In this document: positions 1-12,560 of the stretch, piece after piece
How positions within the stretch are numbered: the stretch's first letter is position 1
Layout of the letters: each line of letters opens with the position of its first letter
Assembly (NCBI GenBank): GCA_940337035.1
Contig: OW679197.1
Coordinates: forward strand, 35,469,219-35,533,218
Direction: 5' to 3'
Origin: Agriotes lineatus
Taxonomy: Eukaryota > Arthropoda > Insecta > Coleoptera > Elateridae
DNA: 64,000 bases
Notes under the pieces: generated by a model
What the model saw: only the letters and a program-made list of their open reading frames with translations
Told to the model about the DNA's origin: nothing
Databases searched by the model: none
Position numbers and translations under genes: made by a program

Positions 1-540
1 AAGTTTAAACAGATGGGCAGAATTTTTCATAGACGTAGAAGAAAGTAATGAGGAAGAAATGGGAAACAATGAGGGAGATCACGTAAATGACGCATGTGAA
101 TCAGTATAGAGGAAACAAAGGATAGAGTATTAGATTATTTATAAATATCAAGATTCCAGGGGAAGTGACATAACGGCAAAAATGCTAAAATTTGGAGGGG
201 ATAAACTGTAAAATATATACGTAAAACAGGTATGAAAAGAAGAAATTATGGCAGAAAGATGGAAATAAGCTCTAATATGTTCAATCTATAAAAAGTTATA
301 ACAGTTACAACACAAAACGGAATAAATGAGGTAGATGAGAAGGTTGATCAATATCAGTGCGGATTTGGGGATAATCAGTCAATGATAGAGCAAGTTTTTA
401 TACTGAAGCAAATTTTGGATAATAGATGACCGCTGCACATGATTTTCATCGATTTTATACAGGCCTACGACACAGTAAAAAGACAAAACCTGTACACATC
501 AGCATAAGTGGACTTCCGTGAATCCCAGTCAATGTTCAGT
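1..540 (+). pseudogene. RTE-like LINE reverse transcriptase relic (5' part cut by window edge)
   Basis: Decayed reverse-transcriptase coding sequence read in shifting frames with several stops. In order I see a linker with RWAEFF and EEMG (near 15-60), an SDITAKMLKFGG block like the DGIPAE.iKyGG motif of RTE-type RTs (about 165-205), a LICSIYKK block like pIyKkGD (about 270-290), a QYQCGFG..QSMIEQVFILKQIL stretch matching the QCGFR.gRST.DqIF.lrqil finger region (about 350-420), and FIDFIQAYDTVKR, the catalytic motif A with its first Asp (about 443-483). The match ends abruptly near 540. Family knowledge places these motifs in non-LTR elements that copy RNA into nicked chromosomal DNA. It is non-functional. 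A short ATA run at 700-715 could be the remnant 3' tail of the same copy, but that is a guess. Confidence 0.75.
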
Positions 541-2599
541 AGTAATTGTGATTATTATTTCTTTAGTTGCAAAGATATTGTAGCAATTCAAATGTTCCAC
601 AAGACAGCGACGGGGTGTAAACAGTTCGAGCCGTCCTTGGCCGAGTGTCGGAGGTAGGCGGTGTAAAATAACATAGACTTACTGATCTGTAAATCTCATC
701 GATAATAATAATAATGGTACTAAGCTGAGCTTGTCGCTTCCCCCCTGGCCCCCCGTACTTCCGGCAGCAACGTTACAATATTTAGCCTTGTATCAATCAG
801 CATCAACCCTTTGGCACCCCATCGCTGCCTTCACTGGCACGGTTAGGAGTCAGTACTTTTTGCTACTACTGCCCAATAGTAATCCACTAGATTAACTATT
901 GTTACAACCCGTACAGAGTAGGTAAAAACCCGGTGGCTACTGGTCTTTCACAGTAAATCAATTGCTTCTGGGACTTACATTATCATGACAGAACTTATCA
1001 TGCTTCCGTGGACCATTATGTGGAACTAACATGCTTCCGCGGGGTTCATACCATCAATTATCATATGCAGTAGCATGAACCTCTGACGTCTATCATCTGC
1101 TGTATGTGCCAAAAGGCTACGAAACACCATTCAACTGATGATACTACGTGCATTCTACACTAGCTAATCTAATTCACTACCTAAGGATGCGCATGGCTGC
1201 GCTCTCAGGTTTTCCTCGCATTATTGCAATTTATCACATTAAAATTAATTATTGGTTCGCATACTCGCACAATCTAAGAAAAATAACCGGCTTGCACACC
1301 CACACGCGACGTATGGCCAGCGGCGACTGCCAGCCCTAAACATTCTTACCCTCGATTCTAATCCTATCTATGGGCATGGGCAAGCAAACATTCCTCGACA
1401 CGGTGCATTGCTTGCACGTATAGTCCGGGTCTCCGAAACAAGGAATTGTGACTTAATGCCTAATATATGTGTTAAGATTATATTACAACTTAAGGTTCAA
1501 AATATTCGAGAAATGGTAAACGTAGTAATTAAAACTTAAAAATAGTGCACCTTAAATCTATCAAATATTTTAACCCTAACAGTTCAGACCTCTATAGTTC
1601 CTCACTTTTCACTTAGCACAACTTACCCCTTCGCCAACAAATCAATTCAAGCTGATGTAGTTGTTTTCATTTCACAGAACACTGAATGTTTTCGATAGTG
1701 GTTTGAAAAAGTTACGATAAGTGGTTTGATAAAAAGGAGTCTTCTGGACATTTGCGACCTAGAAAGTGAGAAAAGTGAAGATGATGCAAGCGGCGTTGCA
1801 TATACCATTATCAACCTAGGACGTGTGGGAACATAATCTATTATGATATAGACTATAACTCGTATTGATGTGTGGAAATTCTTTGTAATCGAAAAAATGC
1901 TATCACAAATTTTCAACGGTACTAATTTAGAAGCTAGTCGTGTTAAGGTGTTTATAGCAAAACAATGGACTAATATCACATCTACAGCATTGAAAGCATA
2001 CCAATGTGTACCAAGAACATAGTTTAGTAATCTGCGAATACTGTGTATATTGTTTGTGTGATATCGCTAAATATTTACCTTTGTAATTGGATTAATAGTT
2101 TGTTGTCTCTCTAAATTACTCTGTAAATAAAGTGATCAAAACACCCATAAAAATGTTCTACGTATGACACTACAGCGTTCTGTGTGAGTGGGTTCAATGG
2201 ATCCCACGCATGAAAATGTGTGAAATATTTGAGTTATGCATTCAAGCGTTAAAGTGCGTATATTTGCGTGTGGGCGGTCAAGGTTGGCAATTATCTGAAA
2301 ATTAAGCAAAATCCTGCGTCCTTATGAATCGTATTAAAGGGCGGAATTATGGAAAAAGGTATCTGCAAAATTTTGATAAGATACTCATTCGTCGCTTTCA
2401 TTACAACTTTGAGTTTCTACAATTAGAGATTTATTGTATGCTTAAAACATAAAAAATGGTGGTGAGGGTTCATAATTTTTGCAAATCGTTTTCATAATAT
2501 TTGAACGTGAACCAATTTACTCCCTGATGGATTTTCTGAACCGTTCGAAGGTGTAAACCGTAATACATGGTTGTTACAATCTGATCCATATGCATCATG
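541..2599. other. Non-coding, nothing recognised
   Basis: The open frames here (for example 1148-1539 and 1647-1979) overlap in different frames and lack domains, signal peptides or splice logic. A (ATA)n-like run lies at about 700-715. I see no repeat structure and no RNA gene. Confidence 0.5.
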
Positions 2600-3255
2600 T
2601 TAGTTAAACAAGACAGTATCCCGGTATTAACGCCCGGAGTACTCCGGGTGGTGGCGCTAGACATGCAATCTGTTGGCGAGCCTTTAACGATTTCTGGAAA
2701 GTCTGGAGTCGAGCGAACGAGAAGTCGCCCAACAAAAGGAGGGACACGCAAATTTTGTATGTGTTCGCGCTTATCTTTCTAAGGCGCGTAGTTGCATGCA
2801 ATTTGCACATAATTCCAGCCAATACCATCACGAATAGTTGTGTAAAGTTAATCCAATTTGTGCGATATAGCAGTTTTTCGATGGGACTATCGCTGTTTTC
2901 GAACCCCTTAATTAACGAGGCAGACGTCGAAGGCTGAACAAACAGATTTGTGGATGTGCGTGAATGCATTGCGTGAGGAAACGCACTTAAGCACGGAGAT
3001 AATGTGGGCGCCTTACAGAAATGCCGCATGCGTTGCTTCTGGATTAACGAGGCGCTTTTTTCTTCTTATCGACCCAAATGTGTGGAATTTTTCAAAGGTA
3101 CCGTTCCCGCGACGTGCCCGTGGGTGCAGATTGCGAGTTATTGCAATATTGTCAAATATAAATCGATAATAAGATATGGCTCGTTATGGTGCCCGATGTT
3201 TAATCATACGGGCCTTATTAGCTGTAGAAACGCTAAGTGGGGTTTATGATTACTC
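2600..3255. other. Higher-GC unique island, possible conserved non-coding DNA
   Basis: This stretch is visibly less AT-rich than its flanks and has several overlapping short open frames on both strands, which is what a GC-richer non-coding island produces by chance. It holds a TTAATTAACGAGG segment near 2910 and several TGCATGC/GCATGC motifs. None of the frames resembles a protein I know. Regulatory function is inference only. Confidence 0.25.
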
Positions 3256-6190
3256 CGAGCTACGATGTTCTGTTCTTAATTAGTGGAAGAGTCGGTCCTG
3301 AAAGGCGCAGCATTTTTTATGAAGCTACAGTTGGACTAAATTACCTGCTAGCAAACTTCTCATTGATATTCCTGCTAGCTCCACATTTCTAGACGAACCA
3401 GGCAGAGAAACATATTTTTTATGGATTTTTAATTAGAATCCGAGTTATTTATTTTCTGTTTGACCTTACGAGAACCCTGTTACGGTGAACACTCTAGAAA
3501 ACTTCTAAAAGTTAGACGAGTGTTTCTGTCATTCAATTTCACCAGTTGAGCACCAACTTGCACGAAAGGTTTGGAAAGCATAATCAAGATCGAGGGATTT
3601 CTAATCATGCTGAACGCGCCTACATATCAAATCACGTTATGCATGTTCAGTGAATCCGAGCTCGATCCAAACTGTTAAAAACGCTGCCAATTAATTTTGA
3701 CGAAACTGCAACGCTTTTATCAAGCGGGAGTACTATACGAGGTTGTGATATTTACGACTGCCAGCCCAACATAAATATATGCAATTTAATGCCTGACAAG
3801 TTGGCTTCTGGCTACTATTAAATCTTTAAATCCGTAAGTCCAGCGCTGAAGGTCGCTGTAACTTTATTTTGCCAACTCAGGGTATGACATGTGATAAGCG
3901 CAAATACATCTGCTCAAGTTGACTTCGTTAAAAACCCTAAATAAGATTTATGATTGGATATTTAAGATTGGAAAGACTTGTTGATCTACATTATCTACAT
4001 TATTCCTAAATTTTTTAAGTTCTAAATTGAGAAAATGTTACTTTACTACAACAGTTTGTGTATAAAAAAACGATTGACATTTTACAACCACAACCAACTT
4101 TATTTACACTTCTGACTTAATAATCAATGCTATCTAATATAACCTTGCTCGATTTCTATGTGTTTAGATGTCTGAAACAGCGACATACATATTTTTAAAC
4201 CTACGACACATTTTTTAAATGCAGAAAGAAATTCTGACCTTATGGAAAAATTGTGTTATACATACTTTATAATTTATGTGCTGTTAAAGTTAATTCGATC
4301 ATCGTTAAGTTTAGTACAGAAAACAAAAACTGGCACTGCACAATCCTTAATATATCGATGTGTGTTGTGCCTGCGTGTCTACGTCTGTCACGTTTTCATC
4401 ATCACCAATAGAATGCGGTTCGTTCGTTATCCGTCCTGTCGTCACCGTGCCCTTGATAATGCACCGATAAGCATGTGCGGTTACCTATCATTACTAGTCC
4501 TGTGCGTAAGGCATCGTTCATATTAGAAACATTAAGATATTTTTATCTATGTTGTACGTAATTTTGAAAACTCTTCTTGAAATGCGTCTTCTTTATTAAA
4601 GACGTTGAATGTATTTTCTTATGCATTTTTTTTTATTCACAATTCAATTTTAAAACTGCAAATTTAGAGAACTTGGAAAAAGGATGGCGACATTTTATTA
4701 AATAGTTCAATACTTTTGCTTTCTCTAAATAGCGATAGTATTATTCCCCTATGACAGCGTTTCCCAACATTGTGAAGCTCTTTGTTTTTTGTATGATTAA
4801 CTTGAAAAGAGGCTTCCACGAATGGGGCCCCCAGTTAATCCGCTGCGAATTCCGGTTCAATGGGATTGCCGGGAACTGCCACTTAATAACCCTTGACTTG
4901 GGTTCAGTTATTTGTTGGAGTGAAACAAGACTTAACAATCACGAGTATATTGAGTAACAACGATTACAAACGTCACTGATGGATCGATGGTTTTTTACAA
5001 TAGCTTCAACTGTTGTGACACGCTTGGATTGGCCACGCGAAAGTAGCGAATTGCGCGTAACCGTCACACAAAACAACCTGGAAACGTCTTTACCAGGGAG
5101 CTAGACCGACCGCAAACCAGCACAAAGCATAGCTGAACTTGCTTACTCGAAATTCTGAATCTAACTGAAGCTGAATTGACAATGAGCTGAACTTGCAAAT
5201 TCAACAAGGAGGGGAAGGCTCAAACACTATTGGCTGAGGCGATCCTGCGTAGCCAATCGGAGCGTCGCACGTTGTTTAGGAATAAATGCTTATTTTAAGA
5301 AATCTTAATGCTAAGCTCTCTCAATGAGGCATTGTATTGAACGAAATCCATAATCACATGAGTCCCAAATACGCTAAGTCGGCTTAAGTCCTATTAGAAA
5401 GTGTATCCATCCGCTTAAAAGCCATTAAGGGAAGCTTACAAATTCCTTTCCAATATTAACAGAGGCAAACAAATACGGCAAGATGCAAATTTGACTTTAC
5501 CACGACCTTTGAATGAGATAGAACAGTTATGACTTGAATTACATGAATAATTATAAGCAAAAAGGTTTTGATGCACCCATCTGTGTGAATCAAACACTCT
5601 TCTAAAAACCTAAATGAATTGGCGAACGCCATGTGTAGTCATTACGATATAGTAAATAAAGCAATAAAATTGTGTTGTTATTAAAATGTATATTCCATAT
5701 TGAATAATAGTTGTTAAGAACGAAAAAATTAACATAACCGTAAAACATTGAAAGGCAAATATTAAGGAAACTGAAATGTTAGCTACAAAACAAATGAATA
5801 CAATCAAACAGAATATTCATCCTAGTAAAGCTAAAAATAAAATGGTATTATCTTTAATGCCAATGAATATCAACTGGTTCTTAGCTAAACGTAGGTTAAA
5901 TTTGAAAAAAACTTCAATTTGCACCTGTGTGGTGGGAGAAGGAAATTCAAGATTTGATTCGATGTCTAAAAGTTTGAGTTTTAGATCAGGTTCTGCATTT
6001 AATCTGCGTTTTTATTTATTTTTCAGGTAAGTGTATGTTGAAAATACTTTCTCACACAGATATATTGTACAAAAGGGTAAAAAAATTTAATTGCTTTTTC
6101 TGACAAAATTTTTTGGGATATTTATTTCTTACTATGAGCCAAAAAACAATTAAAGAGGATCTTTAAAACCAGCTTTTAGGGAACTGCCAG
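3256..6190. other. AT-rich non-coding DNA, nothing recognised
   Basis: No coding sequence, TIR pair or RNA gene could be supported. The segment 4755-5110 is richer in GC and begins with a CAGCGTTTCCCAA-like string reminiscent of hAT ends, but no matching opposite end was found. Confidence 0.4.
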
Positions 6191-6198
6191 AGGATAAA

Positions 6199-7400
6199 TC
6201 AATGAGTTTTTCCTTTTCTAGTAAAGTTATACAAGTAAATATATGAACTTATATTTCTTTGAAAAGAACTACGTATCCAGTAGTTCGATCCAGAGTCATT
6301 GAAAGTTAATTGAAGATGTTTGAAATGTTTAGTATTATCTATCCCTTTTAATATTTTCGTCAATATAGTGTCAGCTAAGTATGCAAGTTCTTGTAGGCAA
6401 AGAATATCAAATATACGAGAGGACGAATAAAATAAATGGTCACGAAAAAATGCTTGTACTTCTGACTTCAATTCAAGCGGATCAAAACTTTGCCACGAGA
6501 AAGCTGTCTAACTTCTGTCTGAAGTAGTATAGAAACGTCAAGGCTTCCAGTCCCCACAAAGCGCCTGGAATAGACGAGAGTTTGTAGCAGGTGATTTTAT
6601 AAAATTTACAATGTTTACAGCGTCGGTCAAAACACTAGCTAACTCTAGAGGAATACGTTTACATGTCAGTGCTTGTCAATTATGAATTTAGCAATGAGTC
6701 CCTTCAATATTCTCGTTGATCTTCTTTACTCGCGCTACCAGACCAGAAAATTTTCCGGTCATTAATTTTGCACCATCTGTGCACAAACACAAGCAAAAAA
6801 ACACCAGTTTATGTCATTTTTTTCAAAATAGCCTGTCGCAGTGGTTTTTAGAGGTATTGCAAACAATACATCTTCTTGAGTGGAATTCTTAAAAATATAT
6901 CTAATATAGGCGAGCAATACTGCAGCGTTTGCTACATCGGTAGACTCGTCAAGTTGGATTGCGAAATAATTCATTTTTATTCCTTTCAAAAGTTCACTTT
7001 CCCCATCATTTACCAAATCATTAATTCTTCGCGACACTGTGTTGTTTGATAAGGGGACCAATTTTCTTTGCCGCCTTTTCCCCAAGTATACACTTCATGA
7101 TGTCTTTCGCACACGGTCGAGTCAAATTTGCTACCATTGTATGTACTTGTCCAGATCTTTCAATTCTGTAACTTACTCGAAAGAATGCCCCAAGGTCATT
7201 TTTACTCTCTGCGTTTGAAGCTGACAGGAAAGAAAGAACACTATACTTTTTATTACCTGTTAATTGTTTTTTAAATACTCACCAGGTTTATACGTCGGAC
7301 GTTTGGCTTCATTGTGTCTACGGATGTTTGGCTTCAATGTGTCTACGAAGAAGTGATGATTTTAAACTGCTATTGGCCAGGTTATGGCACATCCCCAGTA
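6199..7400 (-). pseudogene. hAT transposase relic, ZBED5-like
   Basis: Minus-strand remains of a hAT-superfamily transposase of the type annotated as ZBED5 or SCAN-domain-containing relatives. Reading 5'->3' on the minus strand: BED-finger end LLRRHIEAKHP (about 7330-7360), LGAFFRVSYRIERSGQVHT (about 7140-7195), CAKDIMKCILG (about 7080-7110), VPLSNNTVSRRINDLV and MNYFAIQLDESTDVAN, the RNase-H-like first catalytic region (7060-6940), CTDGAKLMTGKFSGLVARV (about 6785-6725), and a C-terminal part with LQELAYLADTI (6199-6471). At least two frame changes and stops separate the blocks, so no transposase can be made. Hits to the domesticated ZBED5 gene are expected but the breaks argue for a dead transposon. 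No TIRs were found. Confidence 0.85.
7297..7346. repeat. 25-bp direct tandem duplication inside the BED-finger region
   Basis: Two adjacent 25-bp copies with the core GTTTGGCTTCA.TGTGTCTA differ at two positions. The unit encodes (minus strand) the His-containing end of the BED finger, so the duplication gives two finger ends, RHIEAKHP and RHNEAKRP, separated by a stop. It adds to the evidence that the transposase is dead. Confidence 0.8.
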
Positions 7401-9985
7401 TCTCGTTTTCCAAGCACGAAGAGGGTACGAAATATTTGCTGTCCATTCTGGTTTGGTTACCGCCAAACATTTTGTTCAAGGCTGCAGTCAGCTGACGACA
7501 CCTCTCTCGTCTTTGGCCGTCAATTCAGAGAAAGTAGAGGCTAGGTAAGTCACCTTCGCACGATTTGAGCAGGCACATCTTTCGACATCCAGAAGGTTTT
7601 TCATAGTGTAGTCCTCTCATGACATCACCGGCGGATAAGAAGTCACGATGGTGCCATACACAATAACAGGAGTTCTATTCTTGTAGCTGCTGAATTGACT
7701 ATCGCTAGCAAGCACATCCTCTTCCAATTTAAGATCCTTCGCTCCTACTAGCTACTCGAGCAACTTTTGAGAGTTGTTGCAGGTCGTAACCGGGGATTTA
7801 CCTGCAACAGTATATAGTGCAGGAATGGTAGCAATTACATGCGGTTAAAGGATATGTCACTGGGTGCTATATGGCATTTATCAAGTTTGTACTACTAGCA
7901 GATAGTCAATGATATATATTCTCGTAAAACCTATTTACAAGCAGTATTTTTCGTTTTGCGCTAGGCACCTCAATTCAACGCACGGATCTCGCACGCACGT
8001 GCGTCATAAACAGCAAGGTAAGGTCAGAAGAAAAAATTAACTGTAGCAAAAGAAAGATCCGAAGGGCCATATAGTCGATGCATTTCTGCTAATTATACCA
8101 TCTTAAAAAAAAAACTTGTGGAAAGTGGATGACTTCTCGGGCCGTATAAGCTGATGGGCCGTCTTGCTGGAAAAATTCTATTTGCAGCTCACTTGTTGCG
8201 AGTTAAAAGCCATTTATATTACCTACAATATAATTTAGATAATACGTCAAAGTTTAATATGTCAATTATTTCTAAATAGCTTTAAAGATCCTGAATTTTT
8301 ACAACAATTTTGGCGAGCTGCTTATCTTTTTCGGCAATATTGCCCATCTGTGCTGCTGCAGGAAAGGATGCTTTGCGAAATGCAGTTGTGAAGTCAAATG
8401 TTCAATTTATTTGGGATTTTTGCTTTCATCTTTATTTGAGAAATCAATATTGTATTGTGGTTTCATTTGTGGAAATTCTATGATGTCCCTGGAAGAAATA
8501 GACCCAGTACATGTTATGGTTTTATTGGCAAACGGAGCAGAACATCTGAACGGTAGGCCATAGTTTTTTTTTGTATTATTTCTTTAGTTACTAAGTGTCG
8601 AACATTGCCAGCTCCTTTTAGTTACGAGCGGAGGTATGCTGTCCTATGAGTCAACGATTTGTGTGTGATTCCATTTCTGCAAAAGGGTTGATGTCAGTTC
8701 ATTCTTGAGACTCCATCGCTGAGCTATACATTACCTGCTGCCAAAGGTTGTAATGTGGAAAGCCATTCAAACTTCGCACAAGCACCTGGCATATCTTGTA
8801 GTTTATCGACATGTATTTGCTTCTGGCTAGCTTCTGATATGCCTGTTTTCTACTTGGTGACCAGCAACAGGTCTGTATGTAACTAACCTATTCCCTCGCG
8901 TTAAGGAATTGGGCCACGATTTAGCTTGCGCCCTCGACATAACCTGCAATATGGAATTCTTTGTAATTTAGTAGTGTTTCGGGTTACTTGAACTCACCTA
9001 TTTAAGGTAAATTTTCCGATTTATTCAAATCACTGTTTACTTATCATCTGTCAATGTCAACTCTATTTTGGATACGTCTTACGTACCCACAAAGTTATTA
9101 TTCTTTTATTTTGGGATCTTCTGAAGCAATTCTGCATGTACTTTGAAATTCGAAGTTTGGGTTTTCACATCATGTTAGTGACCATTCGACTCGGTTCAAT
9201 TAAACTTGATTATTTCCTTATTTATAAAATATTGCTTTAATAACTCGCTTGACCCAAGAAATTGAAACCGATCATGATTTTTATTAATTACTAAACGTAT
9301 TCCGGGTTTTGTAATTCCCTACTCTGAACCAAGTCTTGGGGTCTGTAAGACCTATCTGTTGAGTATTAATAACATGAGAAAGTTATTGCATTTGTGGGTT
9401 TTGAGTCAAATTCAATCCGAACCCAACATTTTACCTTTAATAACGCTATCGCGATGATGCGCTTTTACCGAATACCTGTTGGTAATGCAAATTGCTAATT
9501 CTACCGTCAAACCATTTTTTCTGTATTACTTATTTAGCCTAAACTTTTGTTTATATACTTTCATGACTTTTAAAGCGGGTTTCTTTTACTATTATGATAC
9601 TTCTGCTGGTATTTTATCTGATATTGTCGTGCTTTTTGTATGTACTACCGAATACATTTGTTTGACATAATTATACTAACCCGTTATTTATACCTACAAA
9701 TTTTATTTGTACTTCTGTCGTTCTCGTTCTTTTTCAGGAATTAATCTAGTAGAGCCTTTCGACGTGTGCCTTTTATTTGATTAGAATAGCGCTTGGTTTA
9801 CTTGCTACTTGGCGCCCATATTTTTTTACAGTTTTGCTATTAGAGTGTCTCGTCTAGCCCATGGTGTAAAGAATACGAGGTGAAACGTTCCCGGAGATGC
9901 GCAGTCGTTCAGAAAGTAGAGGGGAGGTGTCAACCAATCCCCAATGCGCCTACTCAGGAAATCCATCATGGCCGCGATCGTATAT
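7401..9985. other. AT-rich non-coding DNA, nothing recognised
   Basis: Nothing with a domain, a TIR pair or a structured RNA could be supported. The short frame at 9479-9670 is hydrophobic only because it is T-rich. Confidence 0.4.
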
Positions 9986-10100
9986 TGTTGCTGGCACTGT
10001 CGGTCGATGTCAAATTCGAGATTAACAGGTTAGGTTTTTCGTCAGTCTGACGCAAACTGACGCAAAACCTAACCTCGAATTTATCATAGACAGCGTCTTC
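9986..10100. mobile_element. Palindromic MITE, copy 1
   Basis: An imperfect fold-back centred near 10045-10050. Left arm GTCGATGTCAAATTCGAG.TTAACAGGTTAGG pairs with right arm CCTAACCTCGAATTTATCATAGAC, with repeated CTGACGCAAA in the centre. The same sequence recurs as a much better palindrome at 59434-59587, so this is an interspersed family. It encodes nothing and would depend on a transposase supplied elsewhere. Compared with the 59-kb copy, the right arm has lost a segment and the outer arms have decayed. Confidence 0.8.
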
Positions 10101-12330
10101 AACCATACATTTTAGTACTACCTACCATTCGTGCCCTTTGTGGGCGCATTTCTTATTGGTTGATTTTGAGGCTCCGCCCACAATGCATCAATTCTGCGGA
10201 ACGTTACACCTTGTATTCTATGTACCATGGTCTAACCCACGACCAGCTCCGGCTGAGAATTCGGCTGACTTTGCTACTCTTCTAGTTGTCTGTCAGAATG
10301 ACGTAACACACTATAATGGAACAAAATAATAATTAATAAAATTATTATGAATTTTCTCCCGATATCTATAGGAGTTCGAGTTTTCACTCCACCGAAAATA
10401 TCATGGTCTATCAGACAGAATAATACAAGGCCAAAGTCTACTTGACAGAGGTCGTGAAGAGGAATACAAATGCAACTACTTTTTATAATTCGCTGACAGT
10501 TTGAATATGAGAATTGAACCTGCAGTGAAGGAGTATACTTCCACTTTCAGTAAATAAACTGAAATGGTCATAAAACCTTTTCTACTAAATCGCTTCCACT
10601 AAATACTTTTGAAAATTGGGCCCACTATTTCGAACTGAATAATGCTGACCATTGACCATGAATTGTTTATCTTTATCAAATAAATTATAGCATCTGCATT
10701 AGGCTAAATAAAAATAAAGAAGTCAAGGAATATCTTGAGACCATCTTCAACCAATCAAAACACTACATTATAATACATTAACCAACATAATCGATCTGAT
10801 TAAAATACCGAAACGGGGTTATCGGAAAGCCTTAGAAACTTCGAAGAATTATCAGTTTATAACAAACAACGTGTTCGGCGAAACTGCCTGCCAATCCTGC
10901 ACGAAGGAATTTTGCACCCTACGTCCCCGAGGACTGTTTTCATCAGGCGAGTTCCACTGACACCTCGTTCGATGATACAGAAACCGCAAAAATGTGGGTG
11001 CCAGGCATCCACATATTGCAGTGAAGTTACGAGCGAGCTTTCCCTCGGTCTCTGCCTGCCGCTGAAGCAAATAAGTCAAAAGTAGCTGCTTGTAAATGTG
11101 AACTGTCAGCATATGAAACCATCCCCGACGTGCTTCGTAAAAGTATATATGCTGATTATCTACCGAATTATTTAGGATCTGACTCTAACTTTCTGAGAAT
11201 ATCCTCACGTTACGTAGCATTTGGAGTTGCATCCGGCCATTGATATGGGTATATGCTGTCTCTTACTGGGTTAATTGATTTGTACTCTTTGATAGTTAGC
11301 AACTTTAAAGTAATTTGTAAAACTAAGTTTATTGTTTACCTTAAAAAATTACGAAAAGTTGTTACAACCTACTACTCTATATCTTTTTATATATCTGATC
11401 CACAGCCCAGTTCCGTTTGGTTTGCATATAAGTAATTCGTTTTTAAAACCCCATTAATGACTAGGAAGAGCTGGAACAAAGAATGACAGTAAAGTGTAAA
11501 GAATTGAAAATACTGCAATTGACAAGCTAAATGCGTTAAATGGGCGAGTAATCAGCTCACCAGCGAATACACATAAACTGGAAATAGAAAGGGAGCGGTA
11601 TGTTGTAGCTGCAAAGGGAATCGCCTTGCTAGTTATGAAGAATGTAGCAATATTTGGAATTGAAGTATCTCAAGGACCCCCTTTTCATCTTCGTTTACTT
11701 TTCATCCATTGTTTTACATGTCGTAGAATGTATTCGTCTATCATGAAACACTAAGCACTTAGAACGCTGCCATCTTGAATTTGTTGGCATTCTCTAATCA
11801 CATTATTTTGTTCAAGACGGCCTGAAAGTTTCGTGAACGGTTTACTCAATAATCAAACTATTTTGTGTATTATACCATGAAAGGTCTAGTAGTCTATGAA
11901 CTCAGCTGGAGGGTTAAAATTACAATTTATTAGTGTCCAGATGGTTTCTTCATTGACGGTTAGCAGAATATACTTTGCATCACTTTCGAATCTGCAAACT
12001 TCTTCGTCATTTTCAGGTTCAGTTGCTTCAATTTCAAAAAGACAAAAAAGAGTAAATTTGAAAATCGTACTCTACTTTACTGTGATTACCCTTTAGTTGG
12101 TAGTTAACTCAGTCGTAAAACCACAACGCCTGCTCTTACCTCAGTGCAGCCAAGGAAAATGTCAATATAGAGAATTACTCCCTGCCCGCTACCACCTATA
12201 ATTCTGTAATTATACATGCAAATCCTACCAGAAATAAAAACCAACAAGTATACATGAAAATACATATACTCTATAAAAAACAATACGTGTATGGAAATAC
12301 ATAAAAAGAAATACACATTGGTAGTATGTA
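10101..12330. other. Non-coding, nothing recognised
   Basis: The region 10855-11110 is GC-richer and has an 86-codon open frame on the minus strand, but no recognisable domain. The rest is AT-rich with no structure I can support. Confidence 0.35.
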
Positions 12331-12560
12331 AATGTTATATGCGCTATTAATAGTAGCACAGAGTAGAATGATAAATGCGCCTTGTTCTGACGCTGCTGAT
12401 ACAGCAACTACAAGCATGTGGCCTTTGGGCGCACACTGGCCGTTAAAATATTGCACAATGAGTTGCAATAGCAGTTCATTCCTTATTTGTACAGCGACGC
12501 CGATAATTGGCCTAACGGCTGTTGGCTGAGTACCAAGATAAAATTTTAAAAAAAATCGGC
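12331..12560 (+). mobile_element. Retroposon 3' end sharing its tail with the SINEs at 62.6-63.5 kb
   Basis: Positions 12488-12534 (TGTACAGCGACGC, ATAATTGGCCTAACGGC, TGTTGGCTGAG.ACC) are almost identical to the last 45-50 bp of the elements at 63419-63463 and 62670-62713, and an A-rich stretch follows in all three. Upstream of the shared tail the sequence (12331-12487) does not resemble the SINE body. That is the pattern expected if a LINE and the SINE it mobilises share a 3' recognition tail, or of two SINE subfamilies. The 5' border is uncertain. Confidence 0.6.

Noticed and set aside
4755..5110. Possible hAT-type end CAGCGTTTCCCAA
   Set aside because: No complementary end or target duplication was found nearby.
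6199..7085. Host ZBED5-type gene
   Set aside because: Frame changes and stops between conserved blocks indicate a dead transposon rather than a domesticated gene.
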